Shown piece after piece: positions 26,600 through 35,695 of a stretch of 64,000 nt of DNA. The stretch covers positions 11,375-75,374 of the forward strand of contig UQYV01000012.1 of assembly GCA_900545245.1 (NCBI GenBank), given 5' to 3'. The notes beneath the pieces are model-generated. The model saw only the letters and a list, made by a program, of their open reading frames with translations, did not search any database and was not told the DNA's origin. Every line of letters begins with the position of its first letter. The first letter of the stretch is position 1. The position numbers were made by a program, and so were the translations under genes. Source of the stretch: an uncultured Bacteroidales bacterium (GTDB lineage Bacteria > Bacteroidota > Bacteroidia > Bacteroidales > UBA932).

Positions 26600-29500
26600 A
26601 TGAAATTCAAGGAATACAGGGGATTGGATCCTGTCGCTGTCGCGAATGAGGTTCTCGAGAGATGGAAGAAAAACCATGCGTTTGAAAAGTCGCTGGAGTT
26701 GCGCGAAGGCGCTCCGGAGTTCGTCTTTTTCGAGGGACCTCCTTCCGCTAATGGGATGCCGGGCATACATCATGTAATGGCGCGCTCCATCAAGGACTCA
26801 ATCTGCCGATACAAGACGCAGAGCGGTTTCCGTGTGAGACGTCGCGCCGGATGGGACACGCACGGGCTTCCTGTTGAGCTTGGTGTGGAGAAGAAGCTCG
26901 GAATCACCAAGGAGGACATAGGGACGAAGATTTCCGTTGAGGAGTACAACGAGACCTGCCGTAAGGAAGTGATGAAATACACGAAGGAGTGGATGTCGCT
27001 TACGGAAAGAATCGGGTATTGGGTTGATATGAATGATCCCTACATCACCTATGACAACCGCTACATCGAGACACTGTGGTATCTCCTTAAGGATATATAC
27101 AATAAGGGGTTGCTCTACAAAGGCTACTCCATTCAGCCGTACTCGCCGGCCGCAGGCACTGGACTCAGCTCCCACGAGCTCAATCAGCCCGGATGCTATC
27201 GCGACGTGAAGGATACGACTGTAACGGTGCAGTTTGAGGTCATCAAGGACGAGAAATCACAGATTCTTTTCGACTGTGAGACTGTCCCTGTCTATTTCCT
27301 CGCGTGGACGACGACTCCGTGGACTCTGCCGTCAAATACGGCTCTCTGTGTAGGGCCGAACATCGACTATGTCCGCGTGAAGTCTTTCAATCCCTATTCG
27401 GGTCAGCAGGCAATCTATGTAGTCGCCAAGGCTCTGGTTAGCGGTTGGTTCAACCCGAAGGCTGCCGAGCTTTCGATGGAGGACTACAAGGCTGGCGACA
27501 AACTCGTTCCGTTCAAGATTCTTGACGGAGAGTTCAAGGGCAGCGAATTGCTCGGAATCAAGTACCACCAGCTCATTCCATGGTTCAGCCCGGAGACGGA
27601 CGGCGCTTTCCGCGTGATAGGAGGTGACTATGTTTCGATTGAGGAAGGTACGACGGGCATTGTCCACATCGCGCCTACCTTTGGTGCGGACGACAACAAG
27701 GTGGCTAAGCAGGCAGGGGTGCCGCCGATTATGGTCGTAGACCGCAACGGTGACCGCTATGCGCAGGTTGACCGTCAGGGCCGGTTCTTCCGCCTTGAGG
27801 ATCTTGATCCGGATTATGCGGCAAAGCACGTGTCTCCGGACTATGCGGAATGGGCGGGGAGATATGTGAAGAACGCATATGATTCCTCCCTTGCACCGGA
27901 CGCTCCTACCCTTGACGTTGACATCTGCATGATGTTGAAGGCTCAGGGAAAGGCGTTCAAGATTGAAAAGCATGTCCACACCTATCCGCACTGTTGGAGA
28001 ACCGACAAACCGGTGCTCTACTATCCGCTGAACTCCTGGTTCATCAAGACCACTGCGGTGAGGGACAAGATGATAGAATTGAACAACACGATCGCTTGGA
28101 AACCGGAGTCGACTGGAACTGGTCGTTTCGGGAAGTGGTTGGAGAATATTCAGGACTGGAATCTCAGTCGCAGCCGCTATTGGGGAACGCCGCTTCCTGT
28201 TTGGCGCACCGAGGACGGAAAGGAAGAAAAGTGCATCGGCTCGCTGAAGGAACTCTATGCGGAAATAGAAAAATCCGTTTCTGCCGGTGTGATGAGATCC
28301 AACCCTCTGAAGGACAGGGGATTTGATCCGAATGATATGTCAAAGGAAAACTATGACAGGATCGATCTCCACAGACCGTATGTCGACAATATATTCCTCG
28401 TCTCTCCGTCCGGGAAAAAGATGGTTCGTGAGACAGATCTGATAGACGTTTGGTTTGACTCTGGCGCTATGCCTTATGCCCAGGAAGGACTCCGAAATCT
28501 CGGAAGCAAGGACTTCGGATGCACGGCGGACTTCATCGCCGAAGGCGTGGACCAGACTCGCGGATGGTTCTACACTCTCCACGCAATCCACACGATGGTG
28601 AGTGGAACATGCGCATTCAAGCGTGTGATTTCCAACGGACTGGTGCTTGACAAGGACGGAAACAAGATGAGCAAGAGACTCGGCAACGCCGTGGATCCGT
28701 TCGGACAACTTGATAAATACGGACCGGACGCACTTCGTTGGTATATGCTCACGAACTCGCAGCCGTGGGACAATCTCCGCTTCGACGAAGCCGGTGTCGA
28801 TGAGGTCCGCAGGAAATTTTTCGGAACGCTCTATAACACATATTCGTTCTTCGCTCTTTATGCCAATGTCGACGGGTTTGAACCTTCGGCGGCACAGGTC
28901 CCTTACTCACGGCGTCCTGAACTTGACAGGTGGATAATCTCCCTGCTCAACACGTTGGTGAAGGATGTGGTCGCGGCCTATGAGGACTACGACGTGACTC
29001 AGGCCGGACGTCTCATACAGAACTTTGTGTGCGACCACCTGAGCAACTGGTATGTGCGTCTGGGAAGGAAACGTTTCTGGGGAGGCACTATGGATGAGGA
29101 TAAACTATCGGCCTATCAGACATTGTATGAGGTACTTCTTTCAGTTTCCAAGCTTGCCGCCCCGATAGCACCGTTCTTTATGGACAGGCTCTATCTCGAT
29201 CTCACTGGAGGGGAGTCCGGAGAATTCCGTTCCGTACACTATGTGCCTATGCCGCAGTACAACGAGGCTGTTGTGGACAAGGATCTTGAGGAGAGAATGG
29301 AACTTGCGCAGAGGGCATCATCAATGGTTCTTGCACTGCGCCGCAAGGTGAACATCAAGGTTCGCCAACCGCTTTCCAAGCTTGTCATCCCTGTGCTGAA
29401 CGATAAAGTGAAGGAGCAGCTTGAGAAGGTGAAGTCTTTGCTTCTGGGCGAGGTGAACGTGAAGGAAGCCGAGTTCATCCACGACACCGCCGGCATCATA

Positions 29501-30034
29501 ACGAAAAAGATAAAGCCGAACTTCAAGACACTTGGAAAAATATACGGCAAGCAAATGAAGGAGATTGCGGCCGCCTTCCCTCAGCTTTCTCAGGAGGCCA
29601 TTGCTGCGATCGAGGCATCAGAAGAGTATGTGCTCAGTCTTCCTTCGGGTGACGTTGTCTTAAAGAAGGGAGACTACGAGATTACTTCCGAGGACATGCC
29701 TGGCTGGCTCGTGGCAAGTGACGGGCCTCTCACTCTTGCTCTCGACATCACAGTTACGGACGATCTTCGTCGCGAGGGCACGGCGCGTGAACTCATCAAC
29801 CGAATCCAGAACCTCCGCAAGGATAGCGGGTTTGAGGTCACTGACAGGGTTTGCGTCGGCATATTTACAGATGTTCCGGAGTTCAGTACGGAAATTGCCG
29901 AAGCTCTGTCCTTTTACACCGACTATGTGGCTTCGCAGACCCTTGCGGTCAGTGTCGCTATGGTTGATGCTCCGGCCGGTTCGGATGTCGAATGGGGTGA
30001 TGGCACCATCAATATCAACGTTGAGAAAATATAG
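26600..30034 (+). CDS. ileS: isoleucyl-tRNA synthetase
   Basis: A 1144-residue class I synthetase that charges tRNA-Ile. The HIGH-type motif is GIHH at about 55-58 (PSANGMPGIHHVMARS), the KMSKR loop begins at about residue 689, and the large CP1 editing domain that removes Val-tRNA-Ile lies between. The length and the C-terminal extension fit the longer, eukaryote-like IleS type; members of that type are often less sensitive to mupirocin, but this is not proven here. The start at 26600 gives MKFKEYRGLDPVAVANEV; an upstream codon at 26546 adds 18 unrelated residues. Confidence 0.97.
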   Translation: MKFKEYRGLDPVAVANEVLERWKKNHAFEKSLELREGAPEFVFFEGPPSANGMPGIHHVMARSIKDSICRYKTQSGFRVRRRAGWDTHGLPVELGVEKKLGITKEDIGTKISVEEYNETCRKEVMKYTKEWMSLTERIGYWVDMNDPYITYDNRYIETLWYLLKDIYNKGLLYKGYSIQPYSPAAGTGLSSHELNQPGCYRDVKDTTVTVQFEVIKDEKSQILFDCETVPVYFLAWTTTPWTLPSNTALCVGPNIDYVRVKSFNPYSGQQAIYVVAKALVSGWFNPKAAELSMEDYKAGDKLVPFKILDGEFKGSELLGIKYHQLIPWFSPETDGAFRVIGGDYVSIEEGTTGIVHIAPTFGADDNKVAKQAGVPPIMVVDRNGDRYAQVDRQGRFFRLEDLDPDYAAKHVSPDYAEWAGRYVKNAYDSSLAPDAPTLDVDICMMLKAQGKAFKIEKHVHTYPHCWRTDKPVLYYPLNSWFIKTTAVRDKMIELNNTIAWKPESTGTGRFGKWLENIQDWNLSRSRYWGTPLPVWRTEDGKEEKCIGSLKELYAEIEKSVSAGVMRSNPLKDRGFDPNDMSKENYDRIDLHRPYVDNIFLVSPSGKKMVRETDLIDVWFDSGAMPYAQEGLRNLGSKDFGCTADFIAEGVDQTRGWFYTLHAIHTMVSGTCAFKRVISNGLVLDKDGNKMSKRLGNAVDPFGQLDKYGPDALRWYMLTNSQPWDNLRFDEAGVDEVRRKFFGTLYNTYSFFALYANVDGFEPSAAQVPYSRRPELDRWIISLLNTLVKDVVAAYEDYDVTQAGRLIQNFVCDHLSNWYVRLGRKRFWGGTMDEDKLSAYQTLYEVLLSVSKLAAPIAPFFMDRLYLDLTGGESGEFRSVHYVPMPQYNEAVVDKDLEERMELAQRASSMVLALRRKVNIKVRQPLSKLVIPVLNDKVKEQLEKVKSLLLGEVNVKEAEFIHDTAGIITKKIKPNFKTLGKIYGKQMKEIAAAFPQLSQEAIAAIEASEEYVLSLPSGDVVLKKGDYEITSEDMPGWLVASDGPLTLALDITVTDDLRREGTARELINRIQNLRKDSGFEVTDRVCVGIFTDVPEFSTEIAEALSFYTDYVASQTLAVSVAMVDAPAGSDVEWGDGTININVEKI

Positions 30035-30057
30035 ACTGACATTAAAACTTATATATT

Positions 30058-30477
30058 ATGGCAGAAGAAAAGAAAATCAATGAGCCTGAAGTACAGGTCC
30101 GTTACAGTGATGAGGAACTGCAGGAGTTCAAACAGATAATTCTTGATATGCTGGCAAAGGCAAAGGACGAGTATAACACTCTGCGTGCCGTTGTCACACA
30201 TGCGTCAAGCAATGATATCGGTGACACGTCTCCGACATTCAAGGGACTTGAGGAGGGCGCGTCCGCTCTCTCGAAGGAAGAGGCGGGACAGCTCGCTCAG
30301 CGCCAGTACAAGTTCATTCAGAACCTTGAAGCGGCTCTCGTGCGCATCGAGAACAAGACCTACGGAATATGCCGCGTGACCGGCAAACTCATCCCGAAGG
30401 AGCGCCTCCGTCTTGTCCCTCATGCCACACTGACGGTTGAGGCCAAGGAGATGCTGAACAAGAAACAGCAGCAGTAA
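30058..30477 (+). CDS. DksA/TraR-family RNA polymerase-binding protein
   Basis: A 139-residue protein with the DksA fold: a coiled-coil hairpin (about residues 15-85) and a C-terminal globular part, YGICRVTGKLIPKERLRLVPHATL. The four-cysteine zinc motif of proteobacterial DksA is reduced to one cysteine, as in many Bacteroidota homologues. Such proteins bind the secondary channel of RNA polymerase and tune rRNA and stress promoters, often with ppGpp. It lies between ileS and lspA (24 bp and 4 bp gaps), so all three probably share the promoter at 26501. Confidence 0.85.
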   Translation: MAEEKKINEPEVQVRYSDEELQEFKQIILDMLAKAKDEYNTLRAVVTHASSNDIGDTSPTFKGLEEGASALSKEEAGQLAQRQYKFIQNLEAALVRIENKTYGICRVTGKLIPKERLRLVPHATLTVEAKEMLNKKQQQ

Positions 30478-30481
30478 AGGT

Positions 30482-31165
30482 ATGAAGCTGAAAATGTCCA
30501 AGGGCAAGTGGCTCATTGTGCTGGGCGTTGCTCTCGTGGTTATAGATCAGGTCATCAAAATACTCGTCAAGACCAATATGTGCCTTGGCGAGCATTTTGA
30601 CGTCTTTGGTGATTGGTTCAAGATTTATTTCATTGAAAACGAGGGAATGGCGTTCGGAATGAAGTTCGGAGGCTGGTTTGGCAAACTCCTGCTGTCTTTG
30701 TTCCGTATAGTCCTTTTCTGCGTCCTTGTTTGGTGGATTAACAAGCTCTGCAAGAAACCATCTACTCCGGCCGGCGTTCTTGTGGGACTGACACTCATCA
30801 CCGCCGGAGCGCTGGGCAACATCTTCGACTGCTTTTTCTACGGTCTGATTTTCTCTGAGTCCACTTTATACGCACCGGCTGTCTTTGGAGGGCATTACGC
30901 CCCATTCCTCTTCGGCAAGGTGGTGGATATGTTCTATTTTCCGATTATCGACACAACTTGGCCCGACTGGATGCCGTGGCTGGGAGGCCGCCCTTTCAAG
31001 TTTTTCGAACCTGTCTTCAATTTTGCTGACAGCTGCGTGACTGTGGGCACCTTCTACCTCATTTTCTTCCAGTACAAGTTCTTCGCCCAGGACGGCAAAG
31101 TGGAAAATGCGCAGCCAGAGGCGACCCCGACCAAGCATTCAGAAGGCAGAAAATGCAAAAAATAA
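30482..31165 (+). CDS. lspA: lipoprotein signal peptidase
   Basis: A 227-residue LspA with four transmembrane segments. The two catalytic aspartates are D116 (GNIFDCFF) and D183 (FNFADSCVT); the preceding segment IENEGMAFGM is the family N/G-rich motif. Between the two aspartates there is a loop of about 65 residues, longer than in E. coli, which is usual in Bacteroidota. The enzyme cuts prolipoproteins ahead of the lipid-modified cysteine and is needed for the many lipoproteins of the PUL in this window. It is 4 bp downstream of the DksA-like gene. Confidence 0.95.
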   Translation: MKLKMSKGKWLIVLGVALVVIDQVIKILVKTNMCLGEHFDVFGDWFKIYFIENEGMAFGMKFGGWFGKLLLSLFRIVLFCVLVWWINKLCKKPSTPAGVLVGLTLITAGALGNIFDCFFYGLIFSESTLYAPAVFGGHYAPFLFGKVVDMFYFPIIDTTWPDWMPWLGGRPFKFFEPVFNFADSCVTVGTFYLIFFQYKFFAQDGKVENAQPEATPTKHSEGRKCKK

Positions 31166-31184
31166 GCGAAAAGCCAAGAAAAAT

Positions 31185-31215
31185 TTTGCAGAATATATCT
31201 TTTTAACTACCTTTG
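31185..31215 (+). promoter_or_regulatory. tRNA-Ser promoter
   Basis: TTTG at 31185-31188, exactly 19 bp, then TACCTTTG at 31208-31215. A perfect 6-bp hairpin (CCTTTC-CGAAA-GAAAGG, 31220-31236) follows right after it, before the tRNA. Confidence 0.85.
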
Positions 31216-31247
31216 CAATCCTTTCCGAAAGAAAGGTGAAATATGTT

Positions 31248-31332
31248 GGAGAGTTGGCCGAGTGGTTTAAGGCGGCAGTCTTGAAAACTGTTGAGGTGAA
31301 AGCCTCCGGGGGTTCGAATCCCTCACTCTCCG
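31248..31332 (+). tRNA. tRNA-Ser (TGA), integration target
   Basis: The acceptor arms GGAGAGT and ACTCTCC pair fully, the anticodon loop CTTGAAA holds TGA, a long variable arm is present and the T-arm has GGTTCGAATCC. Length is 85 nt. Its 3' end is the left junction of the integrated element, and the gene remains intact because the element restores the same bases. Confidence 0.96.
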
Positions 31333-31335
31333 CAA
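31327..31335 (+). repeat. attL core
   Basis: TCTCCGCAA, shared exactly with 42560-42568. Extended left to 13 bp (31321-31333) the copy reads CCTCACTCTCCGC and differs from the right copy at two positions. Confidence 0.8.
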
Positions 31336-31365
31336 CAAACGCTGAAAATCAGCAGATTGCAAAAC

Positions 31366-31412
31366 AAACACCCAGTTTTACACCCAAGAATGTAAAGTCT
31401 GGTGTTTTTGTT
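31366..31412 (+). terminator. terminator-like hairpin at the left end of the element
   Basis: AAACACC (31366-31372) to GGTGTTT (31401-31407) forms an imperfect stem of about 17 bp, followed by a T-rich run. It would end the tRNA-Ser transcript inside the element. It also contains the repeated ACACCCA sites. The stretch from 31413 to 31607 is AT-rich and holds no gene or further structure that I can support. Confidence 0.6.
31368..31386 (+). repeat. paired ACACCCA repeats, left end
   Basis: ACACCCA at 31368-31374 and again at 31380-31386, spaced 12 bp start to start. The same pair with the same spacing and orientation is at 42417-42435, so these are probably integrase or accessory-protein arm sites. 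Confidence 0.55.
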
Positions 31413-31607
31413 TTATTTAAGATAATACAACCACTACATAATAAAAGAGTAGCGATATTAAAAGAATCCGATGAGAAAAGACTAATATTTATCTATCCAT
31501 TCACTTTGATTTTTCAGGACTTTACATCGTCCTGAAAGTATTTGTTATTGTATTCCAACGTCAGGAGTGGATTATAATACAAGTTTTTTGTGTGGATAGA
31601 ATTTCGT

Positions 31608-31638
31608 TTTGCTTAATGTACGAAAGTACTTATCTATA
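31608..31638 (+). promoter_or_regulatory. probable promoter of mef(En2)
   Basis: TTTG at 31608-31611, 19 bp, then TATCTATA at 31631-31638, an imperfect -7 box. The spacer holds the palindrome GTAC-GAAA-GTAC, a possible regulator site. It ends 21 bp before the start codon. Confidence 0.5.
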
Positions 31639-31659
31639 AACGCATGAAATATTAGCACA

Positions 31660-32865
31660 ATGAATCATTGGAAATCAACTTTGGCCGTGATAGGAATAGG
31701 CCAACTCATATCTATTTTAACAAGTACGATTGTTGGCTTCTCCATTATTTTTTGGATTAGCAACGAATTTAAATCCCCGACAGCTTTATCTCTGGCTATT
31801 TTAGCTGGATTTTTACCACAATTTGTATTAGGCTTGTTTACCGGGGTCTATGTTGACAGATGGAATCGAAAGAAAACGATGTTTTATTCGGACTTGTTCA
31901 TCGCGTTCTGTACCCTATGTCTTTTTATTGTGATAACCAAGGGTTATAAAGACCTTTCTTTTTTTTATCTATTGACTGCTTGTCGTTCAATAGGCAGTAC
32001 GTTTCATGCACCTGCTTTACAGGCAAGCATCCCTCTACTGGTTCCCAAGCACCATCTTGTCAGGGTATCAGGTTTGTACCATTCCATTCAATCCTTCAGT
32101 GAGGTGATAGCTCCCGTTGTAGGGGCAAGCCTCGTTGTTTGGCTTCCCATACAGTATATTCTGCTCATAGATGTGATCGGAGCTGTTGCTGCTTGTCTGA
32201 CCTTACTTTGTGTCCAGATTCCTTCTCTTCAAAAAACGAAAGTTCTTCCAGATTTCAAAAAAGAACTGACGGAATGTTGGCATACCTTGCGGCGTACAAT
32301 GGGCATTTTGCCTTTATTCGTATGCTTTACGCTGGTGACTTTTGTCCTTATGCCTGTTTTTACGTTATTTCCTTTTATGACGCTTCTGCATTTCAACGGA
32401 AACATTTTGCAAATGGGAGTTGTGGAAATGGGTTGGGGCTCAGGGGCATTGTTGGGCGGTTTAGTACTTGCCTGTAAGGCTTTGAAAAGCAAGCAAACAT
32501 TAGTGATGCATACGGCTTATGTGATATTGGGATTGTATCTGATTAGCGCCAGTTATTTACCATCAAGCGCATTTATAGGTTTTGTTTGCCTAACATTTAC
32601 AGGAGGCATAGCCTATTCCATTTACCATGCGCTTTTCATCGCTATTATTCAGCAGAACTTGGCTTCGGACATGCTTGGACGGACTTTTTCTCTCATCTTT
32701 AGTTTGAGTACCTTTCCATCAATGCTGGGTATCGTAGCTTCAGGATATTGGGTGGAAGCATGGGGTATCACATCCGTCTTTATGATCAGCGGATGGGTTA
32801 TCTTTCTGATTGGAGTGGGTGCAAATTTTATTTCTTCAATCAAGCAGTTGGATAATTACGCATAG
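31660..32865 (+). CDS. mef(En2): macrolide efflux MFS transporter Mef(En2)
   Basis: A 401-residue transporter with 12 hydrophobic segments of the Mef type (opening MNHWKSTLAVIGIGQLISIL, then the GVYVDRWNRKKTM loop after TM2, the signature A-motif of this branch). Mef pumps export 14- and 15-membered macrolides with proton exchange. The exact match of length and the link to lnu(AN2) on an NBU2-like backbone support the En2 variant. Its codon use is AT-rich compared with the chromosome. lnu(AN2) starts 24 bp downstream, so one transcript is likely. Activity against macrolides in Bacteroides is reported as weak in some hosts, so phenotype needs testing. Confidence 0.88.
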   Translation: MNHWKSTLAVIGIGQLISILTSTIVGFSIIFWISNEFKSPTALSLAILAGFLPQFVLGLFTGVYVDRWNRKKTMFYSDLFIAFCTLCLFIVITKGYKDLSFFYLLTACRSIGSTFHAPALQASIPLLVPKHHLVRVSGLYHSIQSFSEVIAPVVGASLVVWLPIQYILLIDVIGAVAACLTLLCVQIPSLQKTKVLPDFKKELTECWHTLRRTMGILPLFVCFTLVTFVLMPVFTLFPFMTLLHFNGNILQMGVVEMGWGSGALLGGLVLACKALKSKQTLVMHTAYVILGLYLISASYLPSSAFIGFVCLTFTGGIAYSIYHALFIAIIQQNLASDMLGRTFSLIFSLSTFPSMLGIVASGYWVEAWGITSVFMISGWVIFLIGVGANFISSIKQLDNYA

Positions 32866-32889
32866 TATTATTTATTAAAGAATTATTAT

Positions 32890-33402
32890 ATGACAAAGAA
32901 AGAACACACTACGATTACAGAGTTATTTCAAGTTTTGGACTTGTTGGAAAGCCTGGACATGCAGTTTTGGTTGGATGGAGGCTGGGGAGTGGATGTCTTG
33001 TACGGACAGCAAACCCGCTTGCATAGAGATATTGACATTGATTTTGATGCCAATTATACAGACCAACTCCTTGATCTTTTGCAGGAGAGAGGATATCAAA
33101 TTGAAACAAATTGGTTGCCCACCCGTGTGGAACTGTATAGCAAAGAATTAGGCTATATTGATATCCATCCTTTTGTCTTGAATGCGGACGGCACTTCCAA
33201 ACAAGCCGACTTGGATGGAGGCTGGTATGAATTTCAACCGGACTATTTTGGAACAGCAGTCTTTGAAGGCAGAAGCATCCCTTGCATTTCTGCAAAAGGG
33301 CAACAAGTATTCCATTCGGGCTACGATTTAAGAGAGAAGGATATTCACGATTTATCTATAATTAAACAATGTATAACAACAATGAGCCTAACAATTAGAT
33401 AA
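32890..33402 (+). CDS. lnu(AN2): lincosamide nucleotidyltransferase Lnu(AN2)
   Basis: A 170-residue nucleotidyltransferase. The motif LDGGWGVDVL at about 28-37 and the acidic cluster RDIDIDFD at about 46-53 (metal-binding aspartates) are the hallmark of the LinA/Lnu(A)-type enzymes, which adenylylate lincomycin and clindamycin. Length and context identify the Bacteroides An2 form carried by NBU2. It lies between mef(En2) and a decayed acetyltransferase gene in one co-directional cluster. Confidence 0.9.
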   Translation: MTKKEHTTITELFQVLDLLESLDMQFWLDGGWGVDVLYGQQTRLHRDIDIDFDANYTDQLLDLLQERGYQIETNWLPTRVELYSKELGYIDIHPFVLNADGTSKQADLDGGWYEFQPDYFGTAVFEGRSIPCISAKGQQVFHSGYDLREKDIHDLSIIKQCITTMSLTIR

Positions 33403-33412
33403 GAACAAGAAA

Positions 33413-33778
33413 ATGACAGAAAAACAAATTGTCTGGTATATCTTACTTACAGAAGTAAAGATAGACAGTGACACCCAGTCTGTCACATCCCTGAGTGTAG
33501 CTCCATTGGCAGTCTTGCCGGAATTCCAGCGTAAGGGAATTGGGGGGGGGATGTTGATTCAGTAAGCCCATCAGAGGGCAGCACTTTTGGGTTACGGCAC
33601 AGCAGTCGTATTGGGGCATAAAGAGTATTATCCTCGATTTGGCTATCGCAAGGCTATCGATTTAGGAATTGAATTTCCTTTCGAAGTCTCTCATGAATAT
33701 TGCATGGTGGCTGAATTAATACCTGGAGCTACTGAGAATGTGAAAGGTATGGTTTGTTATCCAACTGACTTTAAATAG
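33413..33778 (+). pseudogene. decayed GNAT acetyltransferase
   Basis: One reading frame encodes a GNAT core: ILLTEVKIDSDTQSVTSLSV, then LPEFQRKGIGG (acetyl-CoA loop), then GYGTAVVLGHKEYYPRFGYR and AIDLGIEFPFEV. An in-frame TAA at 33563-33565 cuts it right after the acetyl-CoA loop. The glycine codons before it form a run of nine G (33542-33550), one codon longer than related sequences, which suggests slippage. The usual N-terminal 50-60 residues of the family are missing, so even without the stop the enzyme would be truncated. It sits 10 bp after lnu(AN2), the position of a third resistance-type cargo gene. Confidence 0.75.
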
Positions 33779-33806
33779 TTTAACAAGTAAAATTCATTAT
33801 ATAACT

Positions 33807-33835
33807 CGGACTGGGTATTTCAATTTCCCAGTCCG
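33807..33835. terminator. bidirectional terminator
   Basis: CGGACTGGG (33807-33815) pairs perfectly with CCCAGTCCG (33827-33835) over an AT-rich loop. It lies between the end of the resistance cluster and the end of the convergent NTF2-like gene. Confidence 0.75.
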
Positions 33836-33849
33836 TATTCTGATAGTAC

Positions 33850-34203
33850 TTATTCAATTGGAAGATTGTGTTGCTTCAAGAATGAAAGTTTATCCCAATA
33901 CCCTCTTTGAAAGACGATTTTGTTATCTTTTACATGAAAAAATCCGCATCCACGAAGTCCAAGAGAGTCTTTCCATTCCATGATAGCCCATTCGCCATCT
34001 TCAAAAATATTTTCCACCATACAAACCATTTTAGCAGTGGCAAATTCATTCACAAACATTTTGTAGATTGATTCTTTACCTATTATTGGTTCGTTTGCGA
34101 CTTGATGATTTACTGCATTAGTAGCATACAGCTCTGCTATATGATAAGCATCTGCTTTGTTAAAGCAATCTATCCATTTTTCCAAAACTTCTTTAGGCTT
34201 CAT
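33850..34203 (-). CDS. NTF2-like (SnoaL-type) protein
   Basis: A 117-residue protein with the cone-shaped NTF2 fold pattern: an N-terminal helix pair (VLEKWIDCFNKADAYHIAELY) and curved strands (ENIFEDGEWAIMEWKD, then GCGFFHVKDNKIVFQRGYWD). Small proteins of this fold are enzymes or ligand-binding partners, and the sequence alone does not say which. It is an unassigned cargo gene of the element, between the resistance cluster and the relaxase gene, transcribed like the mobilization genes. Confidence 0.7.
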   Translation of the reverse strand: MKPKEVLEKWIDCFNKADAYHIAELYATNAVNHQVANEPIIGKESIYKMFVNEFATAKMVCMVENIFEDGEWAIMEWKDSLGLRGCGFFHVKDNKIVFQRGYWDKLSFLKQHNLPIE

Positions 34204-34291
34204 TTTTTATAAATTCTTAGGATTTTGATTCTGTAATAAAAACAATCTGTTTGGATGCATAGATACTTGATTTTATTAATAATAGGCTATT

Positions 34292-35695
34292 CTATATTCT
34301 AAATCCTCTGGATTTTTGCTCTCTCTGCACCGAGTTACGTAGATTCTGCTGTAACTTTTCCCATTGTTCCTTAAACCATTGTACTATGGGTTGTCGGTTT
34401 ATGGTCAGCATAAGCTTACCACTATCCATCGGATGTTTCTCAACCCTAAAAATATCATTCTTGATGTCAAATTTCCACCTGTGTTCTTCGGAATAAATTT
34501 TGCCACTACATTGTATGGATTCTTTCTTTGTCAAGAGGTTTTCTATCATGTCTTTGGTAAACCCGATAACAGCGCATAATTTTTCCATTCTCAACATCTC
34601 TTTGAACATGGGAAACCATTTGTGGGCTTTTTCAAGCAAGGTGCTCAATCGTGATATTTCCTTGTCTTTGGCTTCAAGTTCTTGATTATGTATTCTTTGA
34701 AGATTACGAATTTGTCTGCTATGCTGTTCCTGTATTTGTTGTATCTGAATTTTTAATTCATCAGTAGCTTTGTCCCGTTTGGTAATTTCCTGATGTAGCT
34801 GCTCGATGTGATGTTCCAGTTCTTTCAGCTTACCGCTTCCGAAAAGAGAACCTACACCGCTTGCTATGGCGGTAGCAGCATTGGTGGCTGTTTTCTTTAG
34901 TTTGTCCGTGCGTATCTCTGCTTTTACCTGTTTGAGTTCCTGTTCGGCAAGGCTTACTTGTTGTTCCTTGTGTCGCTTGGTTTCCTCTATACGTTGCAGT
35001 TCGGCTTTCTGCTTCTCAATGATGAAATCATTTCGTTCCAGATGCTCTTTACCTGTGACAGCTTTTGCCTGTCCACGTTCCATCAGGAGAATATCGGAAG
35101 CAAGGGTCTGCATGGTTGCCATATCCTCGTCATTGAGCTTTCGGCTCTTTCCAGTTTCATGGTTCATCCAGTCGAATACGACATGAGCATGATAATTTGG
35201 TTTGAACCATCTGTTACCGACTTGGAAGCTCTCCTTGTCTTCTGCTTCCGGCTGACCGTTCAGCCAATGCCCTTCGTCTTTATGCAGGAAAATCTGTAGC
35301 GGAGTGATGCCCCAGCGTCTTTGGCACTCTTCACCGAATTTGCGTACATCAGCCAGTGTGGTGTCCGGTCTGATAAGCAATACTCCTTCACGGATGGGTG
35401 AGCATCCCGCCACCTTGATAATCTTTCCATTCTTTCCCTTGCGTTCCCTTTCCTTTTCCTGCATGGCACGTCCGGTCTTTTCCTTGACCATTTGCTTGAT
35501 ATTGTCATAATGAGTTCGCAGTTCGGGAGTGCCGAAGTCGGGATTTATCCACTGTTCGTTATCGGTGGAAAGTTCGGGAATGACATAGATTCTGGACTCC
35601 CCGATATTACGCATATACTCGGCAGTCCTTCGGTTGTGTGCCTCGCTCGATGCGATGTTGCAAGGCTTGATATGTATGCTTGATTTTGTTGCCAT
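34292..35695 (-). CDS. MobV-family relaxase
   Basis: A 467-residue relaxase that nicks oriT to start conjugative transfer. The N-terminal catalytic half shows IKPCNIASSEAHNRRTAEYM (motif I), an LHKDEGHW segment and NYHAHVVFDW, the His-rich metal site of the Mob/Pre (MobV) family. Residues about 230-350 form a long coiled coil (EKQKAELQRIEETKRHKEQQ). The C-terminal part is poorly conserved. It is the counterpart of the MobN proteins of NBU elements. The hairpin-rich candidate oriT is directly upstream at 35696-35906. Confidence 0.9.
   Translation of the reverse strand: MATKSSIHIKPCNIASSEAHNRRTAEYMRNIGESRIYVIPELSTDNEQWINPDFGTPELRTHYDNIKQMVKEKTGRAMQEKERERKGKNGKIIKVAGCSPIREGVLLIRPDTTLADVRKFGEECQRRWGITPLQIFLHKDEGHWLNGQPEAEDKESFQVGNRWFKPNYHAHVVFDWMNHETGKSRKLNDEDMATMQTLASDILLMERGQAKAVTGKEHLERNDFIIEKQKAELQRIEETKRHKEQQVSLAEQELKQVKAEIRTDKLKKTATNAATAIASGVGSLFGSGKLKELEHHIEQLHQEITKRDKATDELKIQIQQIQEQHSRQIRNLQRIHNQELEAKDKEISRLSTLLEKAHKWFPMFKEMLRMEKLCAVIGFTKDMIENLLTKKESIQCSGKIYSEEHRWKFDIKNDIFRVEKHPMDSGKLMLTINRQPIVQWFKEQWEKLQQNLRNSVQREQKSRGFRI

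Noticed and set aside
33542..33550. Nine-G run considered as a frameshift in the GNAT gene
   Set aside because: The frames before and after the run are the same; the break is the TAA at 33563, so the run adds a glycine codon at most and does not shift the frame.
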